Made by a program: the position numbers and the translations under genes
Shown here: one piece after another, positions 8,021 to 16,694 of the stretch
Position numbering within the stretch: the first letter of the stretch is position 1
Layout: the number at the start of each line of letters is the position of its first letter
Notes under the pieces: model-generated
Databases searched by the model: none
What the model was told of the DNA's origin: nothing
What the model saw: the letters and a program-made list of their open reading frames with translations, nothing else
NCBI GenBank assembly: GCA_964389305.1
Contig: CAYMEK010000033.1
Location: forward strand, 1 to 44,366
DNA length: 44,366 nt
Origin: CAYMEK01 sp964389305
GTDB lineage: Bacteria; Spirochaetota; Spirochaetia; SZUA-6; DRHE01
Reading direction: 5' to 3'

Positions 8021-10723
8021 TTATAGCTTCCTTACGCTGACCGCACAGGCTTTGAACTCCGGGATCTTGGCCACCGGGTCAAGTGCGGCGATGGTCAAGG
8101 CGTTGGCCGGATGTTCCTTGAAGTGAAACGCCAGAAAAAGAGTACCGGCGGTAACTCGCTGGGTGAGGTTAACGGGCACTTCGATCTGGCCGCGCCGCGA
8201 ACGCACGGCTACCATCTCCCCCGCACTCACGCCGATTGCTTCAGCATCACGGGGATTGATTTCAAGAGTGCCGGCAGGAACGAGGTCATGGAGAACCTCA
8301 CAGCGCCTGGTCATGGTTCCCGTGTGCCAGTGCTGCAGCATCCGCCCCGTGGTGAACACGAAGGGAAACTGCTCATCGGGAAGCTCCTTGGGGGGCAGGA
8401 ATCGCACCACATGAAACTTGCCCTTTCCCCGGGAAAAGCTCTTCTCATGCAGAAATTTCGTTCCGGGGTGGTCTCGAGTGGGACACGGCCACTGCAGCCC
8501 GACTTTCTCGATCCGATCGTAGAAAATGCCTCCATAGATGGGCGTGAGCGAGGCGATTTCCTGCTGAATGGCTGAAGCATCGGCGTAGCTCATCGGGTAG
8601 CCCATTCGCGAAGCCATCTCACACAGGATACGCCAGTCCTCTCGAGCTTCCCCGGGGGGTTGCAGGGCTTTGCGAACGCGCTGCACTCGCCGTTCCGTGT
8701 TGGTAAACGTCCCGTCTTTCTCGGCAAAGGAAGTGGCGGGCAACACGATGTCGGCGAGCTGCGCCGTCTCGCTTAAAAAGATGTCCTGCACCACCAGAAA
8801 ATCGAGCTTTTCCAGGGCTTCGCGGACATGGTTGATATCCGGATCGCTCAGCAGGGGATTTTCACCCATGATGTACAGCCCTCGGACCTTCTTTTCCGCC
8901 GCAGCATTGATAATTTCCACCACGGTCAACCCGGGCTTGTCTGACAGCTCGGTTTTCCAGGCTTTCTCGAACTTCTCTCTTATCGCCTGGTCATCCACTC
9001 TCTGGTACCCGCTGTAAACGTTCGGTAAAGCCCCCAGATCGCAGGCGCCTTGGACATTGTTCTGGCCCCGCAGCGGATTCACCCCTGAGCACTCCTTGCC
9101 GACGTTGCCGGTGAGCATGGCCAAATTGGCTAAGGAGAGCACGTTGTCCGTGCCGGTTGTATGCTGGGTGATCCCCATGGAGTAGACGATGGAAGCGCTG
9201 TCCGCAGTAGCGTACAGCCGGGCGGCCCGGCGGATATCTTCGACCGGAACGCCGGTTGTCTTGGCGGCCACTTCCGGGGACCACTCCGATAGCGCTTTCC
9301 GGAAAGCAGCAAAATCCTCTGTGCGTTCTTCGATGAACTGCGTACTGACCAGACCTTCCTCCAGGATCACCTTCATCATTCCGTTGACGAGGGCGACATC
9401 CGTTCCCGGACGATGCTGCAGGTACGTATCCGCGATGCTGCTGAGGGATATTCGGCGTGGATCCGCGACGATCAGTCTGGTATTACCCGATTCTACCGCC
9501 TGGCGGATCAGGATTCCGATCACCGGATGGCATTCCGTCGTATTCGAGCCGATCACAAAAATGACGGGTGCCCGGCGAATCTCTTCGATGCTGTTCGTCA
9601 TGGCACCGCTTCCGAAGGCCCGGGCCAGACCTGCAACCGTGGAAGCATGGCACAAGCGCGCACAGTGGTCTACATTATTCGTCTTAAAAACGGCCCGGGT
9701 GAATTTTTGCATGACGAAGTTGTCTTCGTTGGTGGCTTTAGCCGAGCTCAAGCCTGCCAGCGCATCGGATCCGTAGCGCTCCTTAATCTCTGAAAATCTT
9801 GCTGTTGCCAGATCCAAGGCTTCATCCCAGGAAGCCTCTCGAAACGTTCCTTTTACTTTGATGAGCGGTGTGGTAAGGCGATCCTGCTTGCCCACAAAGT
9901 CCATACCAAAACGGCCCTTGACGCAGGTGTTGCCGTCGTTCGGCGGGCAGCCTGCCTCGCTGGTCACCCGAACGATCCCGCCCGTCGCCTTGCCTATATT
10001 CAGGTCCAGTTGGCAGCCGACACCGCAATAGGGGCAGGTAGTGCGTACCTTATAAAGATCTTTAGCCTTGCCCCGGCCGACGGCCGCCCGCTCGTACAGC
10101 GCGCCTGTCGGGCAGGTGCTTACACACTGCCCGCAAAGCTCACAGGGCGATTCGTTCAACTCCACTTCGAATCCGGTGGTCACCTCCACCTCCCCGGAAC
10201 GGCCTTTGAGCGTAAGCGCTTCTACTCCCTGGACCTCGGCACAGATTTTAACGCAACGCTGACAGCGTATGCACTTGGTGGGGTCGTATACCAAGGCCTT
10301 GTTCCCGGCGGTGTAGTTGTCTTCGCCCGGCTGCTTCCCAACGGAGGGAAACGTGCTTTCCTCTATCCTGTACTCATAGGCATAATCCTGCAACAGGCAG
10401 TCTCCATCCCTGTCGCAGGTCGTGCAGCTAAGTTTATGCTCGCTCAGGAGGAGCTCGAGGATCAGCCGCCGCAGGCTCCGAACGGCTTCCGTATTGGTGT
10501 GCACCGTCATTCCCGGCTCGGCAGCTCTCGTGCAGGCCGTGTGAAATCCCTGCTGGCCCGCGATCTCCACAAGGCAGAGGCGGCAGGCGCCGGTGGAGGT
10601 GAGACGTTGATCGTAACACAGATGAGGTATGGAGATTCCCGCGGCCAGAGCCGTCTGCAATATCGTCTGCCCCGGCCGGGCGCTTACCTGTCTTCCGTCT
10701 ATCGTCAGTCGAATCTCGGACAT
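8021..10723 (-). CDS. fdhA: NAD-linked formate dehydrogenase catalytic subunit (Cys type)
   Basis: This 900-residue molybdopterin (Mo or W) formate dehydrogenase oxidises formate to CO2 or reduces CO2. In order it has an N-terminal [2Fe-2S] domain (Cys36, 47, 50, 64) and a His-Cys cluster motif (His96, Cys100, 103, 109). Two [4Fe-4S] sites follow (Cys151/154/157/161 and 194/197/200/204). The catalytic part has a proximal [4Fe-4S] site (CPYCGVGC plus Cys267) and the active-site segment HCARLCHASTVAGL, where Cys358 takes the place of selenocysteine. The N-terminal NuoG-like Fe-S array is typical of cytoplasmic NAD-dependent enzymes that dock to NuoE/NuoF-type subunits, and both genes precede it in the operon. 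No signal peptide is seen, so it is cytoplasmic. The ATG has AAAGGAAG upstream and lies 2 bases after the preceding stop. Confidence 0.95.
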   Translation of the reverse strand: MSEIRLTIDGRQVSARPGQTILQTALAAGISIPHLCYDQRLTSTGACRLCLVEIAGQQGFHTACTRAAEPGMTVHTNTEAVRSLRRLILELLLSEHKLSCTTCDRDGDCLLQDYAYEYRIEESTFPSVGKQPGEDNYTAGNKALVYDPTKCIRCQRCVKICAEVQGVEALTLKGRSGEVEVTTGFEVELNESPCELCGQCVSTCPTGALYERAAVGRGKAKDLYKVRTTCPYCGVGCQLDLNIGKATGGIVRVTSEAGCPPNDGNTCVKGRFGMDFVGKQDRLTTPLIKVKGTFREASWDEALDLATARFSEIKERYGSDALAGLSSAKATNEDNFVMQKFTRAVFKTNNVDHCARLCHASTVAGLARAFGSGAMTNSIEEIRRAPVIFVIGSNTTECHPVIGILIRQAVESGNTRLIVADPRRISLSSIADTYLQHRPGTDVALVNGMMKVILEEGLVSTQFIEERTEDFAAFRKALSEWSPEVAAKTTGVPVEDIRRAARLYATADSASIVYSMGITQHTTGTDNVLSLANLAMLTGNVGKECSGVNPLRGQNNVQGACDLGALPNVYSGYQRVDDQAIREKFEKAWKTELSDKPGLTVVEIINAAAEKKVRGLYIMGENPLLSDPDINHVREALEKLDFLVVQDIFLSETAQLADIVLPATSFAEKDGTFTNTERRVQRVRKALQPPGEAREDWRILCEMASRMGYPMSYADASAIQQEIASLTPIYGGIFYDRIEKVGLQWPCPTRDHPGTKFLHEKSFSRGKGKFHVVRFLPPKELPDEQFPFVFTTGRMLQHWHTGTMTRRCEVLHDLVPAGTLEINPRDAEAIGVSAGEMVAVRSRRGQIEVPVNLTQRVTAGTLFLAFHFKEHPANALTIAALDPVAKIPEFKACAVSVRKL

Positions 10724-10725
10724 TG

Positions 10726-13700
10726 CTAACTTCCTTTGCTTGCTTCCATCGATTCGGCCCGTTCCAAATCGCAGCGAAGGCAGCGGCTCGCTTCCTGACA
10801 GGCCGCCCCCGGCGTCAGACCACAGACCACTTCCGCAAAACTGCTCTCACGATCCGCCAGGGAGAGCACCGGCTCTTGAACGCGAGGAACAATCTTCTCT
10901 ATTTCCTCCTCCGACGGGCGCCGCAGGCTGCTGCCGACATTCGCCGGCAGCAGACCGCTTCCCCCCAGGAAGCGGTCTATAGCCACTGCCGCTTTTTGTC
11001 CCGCCCCGATCGCCTCGATGACCGTGGCACCGCCGGAAATGCAGTCGCCCCCGGCGAATATACCGGCTGCGGATGTCTTCCCCGTAACGGGATCCGCTTC
11101 GATACCTCCTCGGGGGTTGAGCGCAACAGCCCCGTCCGCAGCTTCTAGAGAGGGGCGCTGGCCGATTGCCGGAATCACCATGCCGCAATCGACTATGAAC
11201 TCGCTTCCTTCGATTGCCACCGGGCGACGGCGCCCGCTTTCATCGGCATCACCGAGACGCATGCGAATCATCTCGATGCCGGAAACTTTGCCCTTCTTGC
11301 CGAGAATACGCTTCGGCGCTACCAGCTCATGCAACTCCACGCCTTCCTCCAGAGCTGCCTGGATTTCATCCTCGTAGGCAGGCATTTCTTCTCGGCTGCG
11401 GCGGTAGAGGATCGACACCCTGGCAGCCCCGAGGCGAAGGGCAGAACGGGCGGCATCGATCGCAGCATTGCCTCCGCCAATAACCGCCACCTGTCTCCCG
11501 CAAGCGATCTCCAGTCCCAGGGCGCGTTGCCGCAAGAAAAGCAGAGAATCCACCACTGCTGCCAACTCCTCACCTTCGATACCAAGCGGACGGCCTGTAT
11601 GCGCCCCCGAAGCGACAAACACCGCTTTATACCCCTGCCCCAAAAGCGCTTTCACATTTTCTATTCGCTCTCCGGTGCGCAGCTCTACGCCATGAGAAAG
11701 GATGAACTCGATATCTTCCTTAAGCTTGTTTTTGGGCAAGCGGTACTCAGGAATCCCTACTGCGAGCATCCCGCCAGGAATCGGGAGAGCTTCGAAAACG
11801 ACGGGACAGCGGCCCAACAGGGCCAAAAAGTAGGCGCAACTCAAGCCAGCGGGACCGCTTCCCACAATGGCCACTTCCTTTGCCCCCTTGGCCGGAGAGA
11901 GCAAAGGCAAAGAGATATTGGCGACATTATCGGCTGCATACCGTTTGAGCGACCTGATCGCCAGAGGCTCGTCCACATCGGTTCTTCGGCAGCGGCGCTC
12001 GCAGGGGGCATCGCAGACCCGTCCGCAAACGGAGATGAACGGATTGCGGCGGCGGATGACATTAACGGCCTCTTCGAGCCGGTTTTCGGCGATCAGGCCC
12101 AGGTACTGGGGTACGTTTACGCCTGCCGGGCAGGCATGGGAACATGGGGATTCCACCAAAGCCTCGCACACCGAGGCGCGGCATCGTTTCTGTCGAATGT
12201 GCTCTTCGTACTCCTCTCGGAAGTATTTGATTGTTGACAGCACGGGGTTGGGAGCAGTTTGGCCAAGGCCGCAGAGTGAGGCGGCTTTCACCGCCCGGCC
12301 AAGCTCCTCGAGCCGTTCGATATCACCCTCCCGTCCTTCGCCTGCGCATATGCGATTCAGTATATCTAGCATGTGGCGCGTACCGACGCGGCAGGGCACG
12401 CACTTACCGCAGGATTCCTTCTGTACGAACTCCAGGAAAAAGCGGGCGATATCCACCACACAGGTGTTCTCGTCCATGATAATAAGGCCGCCGGAGCCCA
12501 TGATCGCGCCGATTTCCTTGACCGATTCGTAGTCGATGGCCAGGTCGAGGAAACGCATCGGAACGCATCCCCCGGAAGGTCCGCCCATCTGCGCCGCCTT
12601 GAAGCGCCTGTTCTTGGGTATCCCTCCTCCTATATCAAAAACGATCTGGCGCAGCGTTGAGCCCATCGGCACCTCCACCAGGCCGGTGTTGTTCACCTTC
12701 CCGGCCAGAGCGAATATCTTGGTGCCTTTGCTTCTCTCGGTACCGATCGAGCTGTACCAGTCCTTCCCATGGAGAATAATAAGCGGTACATTCGCCAGGG
12801 TCTCGACGTTGTTGATGTTCGTGGGCTTACCCCGGTACCCCTCCTGGGCCGGAAAAGGAGGTCTCGGGCGGGGCATGCCGCGCTGTCCTTCCAAAGAGGC
12901 GATCAATGCCGTCTCCTCGCCGCAAACGAACGCCCCGGCTCCTTCCCGTACGTCTATGTCCAGGTCGAAGCCCGAGCCGAGGATATTTTTTCCCAGTAAT
13001 CCTGCATCGCGGCACTGCTGAAGCGCAATCCTCGCATTTCGCACGGCCAGCGGATACTCGGCGCGGACATAAATGATGCCTCGCGAGGCGCCAATGGCGT
13101 AAGCGGCAATGATCATGCCCTCAATCACGGCATGCGGCGTGCCCTCCAGCACACTGCGGTCCATAAAGGCGCCGGGATCGCCCTCGTCGGCGTTACAGAT
13201 AAGGTACTTCTCCTCACCCGCTGCTCTTCGACAAAAGCCCCACTTCACACCGGTAAGGAAGCCCGCCCCGCCCCGCCCGCGCAGCCCGGCCTCCCGGACC
13301 TCGTCGATCACCTGCTCGGAGCTCATTTCCGAAAGTGCCTTGACCATGGCCAGATACCCGTCGTGGGCGATGTAGTCGTCGAGATCGATGGGATCGAGAA
13401 TACCATTCAGGCGGAATACCAGGCGCCGTTGTTTAGCGTAGAAAGGCACCTCGTGGTCGTAGACGATTTTCTGCCTGGTTGCGGGATCGACGTACAGCAG
13501 CTCTTCAATGATCTCATCCTTCAACACCGTTTTTTCCACAATCCGGGGGACATCCTCCACCTGGACGCTGGGATAAAACACCTTGCTGGGCTGGATGACG
13601 ACTACCGGACCCTTCTCGCAAAATCCATGACAGCCGGTAGCTTTAACGGCGATCTCATCAGCAAGATCTCGTTTTTCGACTTCCCTCTCAAATGCCTCCC

Positions 13701-13833
13701 TGACGCCTGGCGATCCGAAGGCTGTACAACCCGTTCCCCCACAGATCGTTATCGTTTTTTTGTTGGGATCGATTCGGGATTTGATTTGATCACGCAGTCT
13801 GTCGAAAGCCTTAACCGAATCGATTCGCACCAT
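10726..13833 (-). CDS. NuoF-like diaphorase fused to GltD/NfnB-like flavoprotein
   Basis: A 1035-residue fusion. Residues 1-110 form a thioredoxin-like [2Fe-2S] domain (Cys at CGGTGC and CHGFC). About 125-535 is the NuoF/HydB-type FMN- and NADH-binding module (GLRGRGGAGF, NADEGDPGAFMDR) with the [4Fe-4S] site SCGKCVPCR. From about 550 to 1010, in place of the usual C-terminal ferredoxin domain, comes a GltD/NfnB-like unit: Cys-rich CSHACPAG and CGRVCDAPCERRC, FAD motif VAIVGSGPAGLSCAYFL, NAD(P)H motif VAVIGGGNAAIDAA, and IFAGGD. The C-terminus carries EASRCLRCD. It should accept electrons from FdhA and pass them to NAD+ via FMN. The second flavin and nucleotide site may add NADP(H) or ferredoxin exchange, or electron bifurcation (inference). 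The start has GGAGGAG 6 bases before ATG. Confidence 0.92.
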   Translation of the reverse strand: MVRIDSVKAFDRLRDQIKSRIDPNKKTITICGGTGCTAFGSPGVREAFEREVEKRDLADEIAVKATGCHGFCEKGPVVVIQPSKVFYPSVQVEDVPRIVEKTVLKDEIIEELLYVDPATRQKIVYDHEVPFYAKQRRLVFRLNGILDPIDLDDYIAHDGYLAMVKALSEMSSEQVIDEVREAGLRGRGGAGFLTGVKWGFCRRAAGEEKYLICNADEGDPGAFMDRSVLEGTPHAVIEGMIIAAYAIGASRGIIYVRAEYPLAVRNARIALQQCRDAGLLGKNILGSGFDLDIDVREGAGAFVCGEETALIASLEGQRGMPRPRPPFPAQEGYRGKPTNINNVETLANVPLIILHGKDWYSSIGTERSKGTKIFALAGKVNNTGLVEVPMGSTLRQIVFDIGGGIPKNRRFKAAQMGGPSGGCVPMRFLDLAIDYESVKEIGAIMGSGGLIIMDENTCVVDIARFFLEFVQKESCGKCVPCRVGTRHMLDILNRICAGEGREGDIERLEELGRAVKAASLCGLGQTAPNPVLSTIKYFREEYEEHIRQKRCRASVCEALVESPCSHACPAGVNVPQYLGLIAENRLEEAVNVIRRRNPFISVCGRVCDAPCERRCRRTDVDEPLAIRSLKRYAADNVANISLPLLSPAKGAKEVAIVGSGPAGLSCAYFLALLGRCPVVFEALPIPGGMLAVGIPEYRLPKNKLKEDIEFILSHGVELRTGERIENVKALLGQGYKAVFVASGAHTGRPLGIEGEELAAVVDSLLFLRQRALGLEIACGRQVAVIGGGNAAIDAARSALRLGAARVSILYRRSREEMPAYEDEIQAALEEGVELHELVAPKRILGKKGKVSGIEMIRMRLGDADESGRRRPVAIEGSEFIVDCGMVIPAIGQRPSLEAADGAVALNPRGGIEADPVTGKTSAAGIFAGGDCISGGATVIEAIGAGQKAAVAIDRFLGGSGLLPANVGSSLRRPSEEEIEKIVPRVQEPVLSLADRESSFAEVVCGLTPGAACQEASRCLRCDLERAESMEASKGS

Positions 13834-13835
13834 CG

Positions 13836-14348
13836 TTACTCCTCCTTGGTGAGCTGCTGTAGAATCTGAGTAGCACGTCGCGGAGTCATTTTGCCGTAGT
13901 ACGTGTTATCCACCACCATTACCGGTGAGAGCGCACAGGCGCCCAAACAGGCCACCGTCTCCAGGGAGAATAGCATATCCTCAGTGGTCTCACCGTCATC
14001 GATCCCCAGAGTGCTCTTTACCTCGTTAATTACCTTTTTCCCGCCCCGCACGTGACAGGCCGTGCCTCGGCAGCAGCGAACGGTGTGCCTGCCATGGGGC
14101 TCCAGGTAAAACTGGGCGAAAAAGGTAATGACCCCGTACATACGACTGGTCGGAATGCCTGAGCGCTCACTTACCCACGCAAGTACGGGCTGCGGCAGAT
14201 AGCCGTAAGCTTCCTGAAGCCCCTGAAGTATGGGAATGAGGTCGTCCCCGGTGAACCGAACATCCCCAGAACGGCGGGACTGAACGATCCTATCCATGAT
14301 TTCTTCCGCGGGACCGAGATCGAGATCGACTTCCGGTTTAGCAGTCAT
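13836..14348 (-). CDS. NuoE/HydC-like [2Fe-2S] subunit of formate dehydrogenase
   Basis: A 170-residue NuoE-family (24-kDa) protein. It has an N-terminal helical part (about 1-85), then a thioredoxin-like fold whose [2Fe-2S] ligands are in CCRGTACHVRG and CLGACALSP, the C-x4-C...C-x3-C pattern. In NAD-linked formate dehydrogenases and FeFe hydrogenases this subunit partners NuoF/HydB. It is the first gene of the fdh operon; its TAA lies two bases before the NuoF-fusion start. A strong sigma-70 type promoter is 90 bases upstream. Cytoplasmic. Confidence 0.93.
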   Translation of the reverse strand: MTAKPEVDLDLGPAEEIMDRIVQSRRSGDVRFTGDDLIPILQGLQEAYGYLPQPVLAWVSERSGIPTSRMYGVITFFAQFYLEPHGRHTVRCCRGTACHVRGGKKVINEVKSTLGIDDGETTEDMLFSLETVACLGACALSPVMVVDNTYYGKMTPRRATQILQQLTKEE

Positions 14349-14437
14349 TTCCCTTAAAGCTCCTTCGAGGACAAACTCTACACGTTATTTTTTATCGAAA
14401 AGTAAATCGATGCATCAATACTAGAATCTGCTCGGAA

Positions 14438-14466
14438 AGTCTAACGAACATGACCGGTTTTGTCAA
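14438..14466 (-). promoter_or_regulatory. Sigma-70 promoter of the formate dehydrogenase operon
   Basis: On the minus strand TTGACA (14466-14461), 17 bases, then TAGACT (14443-14438), giving a leader of about 80 bases. The leader contains a small inverted repeat, ATCGA-N8-TCGAT (about 14395-14412), that could be an operator. Confidence 0.75.
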
Positions 14467-14531
14467 ATTCCTAAACACAGAAACACAAACCAATCGGGAA
14501 AGCGGCTGCGAAAAGTAAGGGCGTTGATAAG

Positions 14532-14558
14532 AAAAAGCCCAGGCCTGAAAACCCGGGC
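14532..14558 (-). terminator. Rho-independent terminator of the lipoprotein gene
   Basis: On the minus strand GCCCGGG-ttttcagg-CCTGGGC is followed by TTTTT, 33 bases after the stop of the 14591-15262 gene. Confidence 0.75.
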
Positions 14559-14590
14559 CGCCGCGGGCTCGATGTGAAAACGGAGCCCGC

Positions 14591-15262
14591 CTACAGGCGT
14601 TTTACCAGCTTCTCCGCCTCTTGCAGAATCAGCTCCTTGTGCTCGGCCCTGATGATGGCGTACTTTAAGGTCTCCTTGGCCGCTTCCAGCAGATGAGCCC
14701 GGCGGACGTCCCGGTCGAACACGCCGAGCACGTAGATCCGGTATACCGGCTCCCCGCTCTCCACCGGGCAGCGTGTTCCGGTGGCGGTCCAGGAGGAGCG
14801 AATAATGTCGGACTCTACCGGCTCCCTGGGCAGGTAGCTCATCGCCAGATCCGCGCCGAGGGCCGTGTTGATATCGGGAAGCGCGACCCCGGCTTCCTCT
14901 GCTGCCTCCGGCAGGATACGATCCAGCTCCCGCTCAAGGTACACAGCATAGCGCTTGAGCATATCCTCCACTGCGGAGAAACGCGCTCCGCGCTCGTTGT
15001 TCTTGTCCTCGGAAACCCCGGTGTACAGAATGTACTTATCGGGAATGTCGAATCTACTCACCCTGGCCTCGCGAGCCGCCGCTTTCGGATTGTCGATCCA
15101 CCGGGGAGCATCCCGCTCGGGGTCCCTGCCGCGGTCCCAAACAATCTGACCCGGTTCGCTGCACTTTACGGCTGAAGTGGTGGCACAGCCGCCGAGCGCC
15201 GCCGCCAGCACAACCGCGAAGAGCGCCGCGACAACCGCTCCTGTCGAGTTTCTCTGACTCAT
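14591..15262 (-). CDS. Putative lipoprotein of unknown function
   Basis: A 223-residue protein of no family I recognise. It starts with a lipoprotein signal peptide (hydrophobic stretch AVVAALFAVVLAAALGGC) in which LGGC is a lipobox, so it is probably lipid-anchored in the envelope. The mature part is mixed and soluble, with a helical, charged C-terminal end (residues about 190-223). An open frame runs 13 codons further up, but the ATG at 15262 is preferred because GGGAGG lies 6 bases before it and the signal peptide begins there. It is transcribed alone and divergently from the zinc operon, with its own terminator. Confidence 0.75.
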   Translation of the reverse strand: MSQRNSTGAVVAALFAVVLAAALGGCATTSAVKCSEPGQIVWDRGRDPERDAPRWIDNPKAAAREARVSRFDIPDKYILYTGVSEDKNNERGARFSAVEDMLKRYAVYLERELDRILPEAAEEAGVALPDINTALGADLAMSYLPREPVESDIIRSSWTATGTRCPVESGEPVYRIYVLGVFDRDVRRAHLLEAAKETLKYAIIRAEHKELILQEAEKLVKRL

Positions 15263-15380
15263 GCCATACCTCCCGCTATCACTATACCACATCGCACCCA
15301 CACCGACAGCAGAGCCTCTGTCACAAATTTTGAAGCTGGGTTTCGATCACTAAAGGATCGATAGAAAAAACTAATCAAGG

Positions 15381-15424
15381 TTGCCAGACCGCTTCATTTT
15401 GTTTAAAATATTACAAAGTATTAC
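15381..15424 (+). promoter_or_regulatory. Promoter and candidate operator of the zinc operon
   Basis: TTGCCA (15381-15386), 17 bases, TAAAAT (15404-15409). A direct repeat TATTAC-AAAG-TATTAC (15409-15414 and 15419-15424, 10-bp period, one helical turn) overlaps the -10 element and the predicted transcription start, a place where a repressor would block transcription. The adjacent gene encodes a probable ribbon-helix-helix protein, a class that commonly binds half-sites in tandem. Confidence 0.6.
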
Positions 15425-15452
15425 CTGCGAGTGGAGGTTGAAATAGAATAGC

Positions 15453-15743
15453 ATGAGCACCTATAAGGACGAGGTAATCAGCTTCAAGGCCGAGGCTTCA
15501 CTGGCCGAGGCGATTCGCAATCTTCCCAATCGTTCGGCCTTCATCAGAGCGGCCATCCTGTCCGCATTGGACCACGCCTGCCCCCTTTGCCAGGGAACGG
15601 GAATCATGACCCCGGAGCAGAAAAGACACTGGGAGATCTTTGCCGAAAACCACTACCTGAGCCACTGCCGGGACTGCGACGCCCTGTATCTGGTATGTTC
15701 CACCGGCGGTGAGAAAACGAGTCCGCCGGAGGAAAACCCATGA
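15453..15743 (+). CDS. Ribbon-helix-helix protein with Cys/His metal site; candidate zinc regulator
   Basis: A 96-residue protein. Residues about 7-40 (DEVISFKAEASLAEAIRNL, then NRSAFIRAAILSAL) fit a ribbon-helix-helix DNA-binding fold of the CopG/NikR type. The C-terminal half is rich in potential zinc ligands: Cys43 and Cys46 in CPLCQGTG, His59, His67, His71, Cys72 and Cys75 in HCRDCDALYLVC, and Cys82. It overlaps znuA by four bases (ATGA) and heads the zinc importer operon, while no Fur/Zur or MntR-type gene is visible in the window. The likely role is a zinc-responsive repressor of znuACB (inference). ATG 15453 is used; GTGGAGG lies unusually far upstream (15 bases). It could instead be a zinc-binding accessory protein. 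Confidence 0.75.
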   Translation: MSTYKDEVISFKAEASLAEAIRNLPNRSAFIRAAILSALDHACPLCQGTGIMTPEQKRHWEIFAENHYLSHCRDCDALYLVCSTGGEKTSPPEENP

Positions 15744-16690
15744 GGCGAACAGGCCGCCGCATCGGCCTCCTGGGTGTATTTCTGCTGCCCTGGCTGTTGC
15801 TCCAGCCTCTGAGCGCCGCCGCCGGGGCCCAGCCCGAGCCGGCCGGGGCGGCGCCCGAGGTGTTCGTCAGCATCCTGCCTCAGCGCTTCTTCGTGAACGC
15901 CATCGCCGGCGGCCGCCCCAGTGTAGGGGTCATGGTGGAGCCGGGCCAGGAACCTCACACCTTCGAGCCGACCCCCCGGCAAATGGCCGAGCTGGCGCAG
16001 GCCAGGCTGTATCTGAGCATCGGAGTAGCCTTCGAGAAATCGCTTTTACCCCGCATCGAGAGCAACAATCCCGATCTGCGCATTGTAGACATCCGGGAAG
16101 GCATCGAGCTGCGACAAATGGAGGCCTCCGGAGAAGAAAATCCCTCCGGGGCGGCGGAAGCTCACGATCATGAAGAACAAGGACTCGACCCCCACGTCTG
16201 GATGAGTCCGCGACTGGCCGAGAGACTGGCCTTGAACACCTGCAATGCACTCATCGAGCTCGACCCCGCCGGCAGGCAGCGCTATGAACAGGGCTACCGG
16301 GAGCTGGCCGGGAAGCTGGAAGCGCTGCATCAGGAGATCGAGGCAGCCTTGGCCCCTTACCGCGGTCGGGAGATCTTCGTGTACCACCCCGCCTACGGAT
16401 ATTTCGCCGACGAGTTCGGGCTCCGGCAGGTAGCGGTAGAGACCGGCGGCAGCGAACCCAGCGCCCGGCAGCTCGCCCGCCTGATCGAAATGGCCCGGCA
16501 GCGGGGAGTAAAGGTCATTTTCGTTCAACCCCAGTTCTCCCAAAGTGGAGCCAGAGCGGTTGCCGAGGCGATCGGGGGCGCGGTGGTCAGCCTCGATCCT
16601 CTCGCCGAGGACTACCTTGATAACATGAGAAGGGTGGCCGCCAAGATAGCAGAAGCGCTGCGGGCTGGTTCGGACAGGCACGGAGGATGA
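15740..16690 (+). CDS. znuA: Zinc ABC transporter substrate-binding protein
   Basis: A 316-residue periplasmic binding protein of the cluster A-I (ZnuA/TroA) family that captures Zn2+ (or Mn2+). A signal peptide covers about residues 1-28. The metal ligands expected for the family are visible: His in EPHTFEPTP, His in DPHVWMSPRL, His in FVYHPAYGYFAD and Asp in SLDPLAEDY. The His-rich loop seen in many ZnuA proteins is reduced to AHDHEEQ. It overlaps the regulator gene upstream and is followed at once by znuC and znuB. Zinc is favoured over manganese because of the His-containing loop and the Cys-rich regulator. Confidence 0.92.
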   Translation: MRRTGRRIGLLGVFLLPWLLLQPLSAAAGAQPEPAGAAPEVFVSILPQRFFVNAIAGGRPSVGVMVEPGQEPHTFEPTPRQMAELAQARLYLSIGVAFEKSLLPRIESNNPDLRIVDIREGIELRQMEASGEENPSGAAEAHDHEEQGLDPHVWMSPRLAERLALNTCNALIELDPAGRQRYEQGYRELAGKLEALHQEIEAALAPYRGREIFVYHPAYGYFADEFGLRQVAVETGGSEPSARQLARLIEMARQRGVKVIFVQPQFSQSGARAVAEAIGGAVVSLDPLAEDYLDNMRRVAAKIAEALRAGSDRHGG

Positions 16691-16694
16691 ACCG

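Noticed and set aside
9640..9660. Selenocysteine (in-frame TGA) in the formate dehydrogenase active site
   Set aside because: The active-site segment reads HCARLCHAS with an ordinary Cys codon; there is no in-frame TGA or SECIS-like need.
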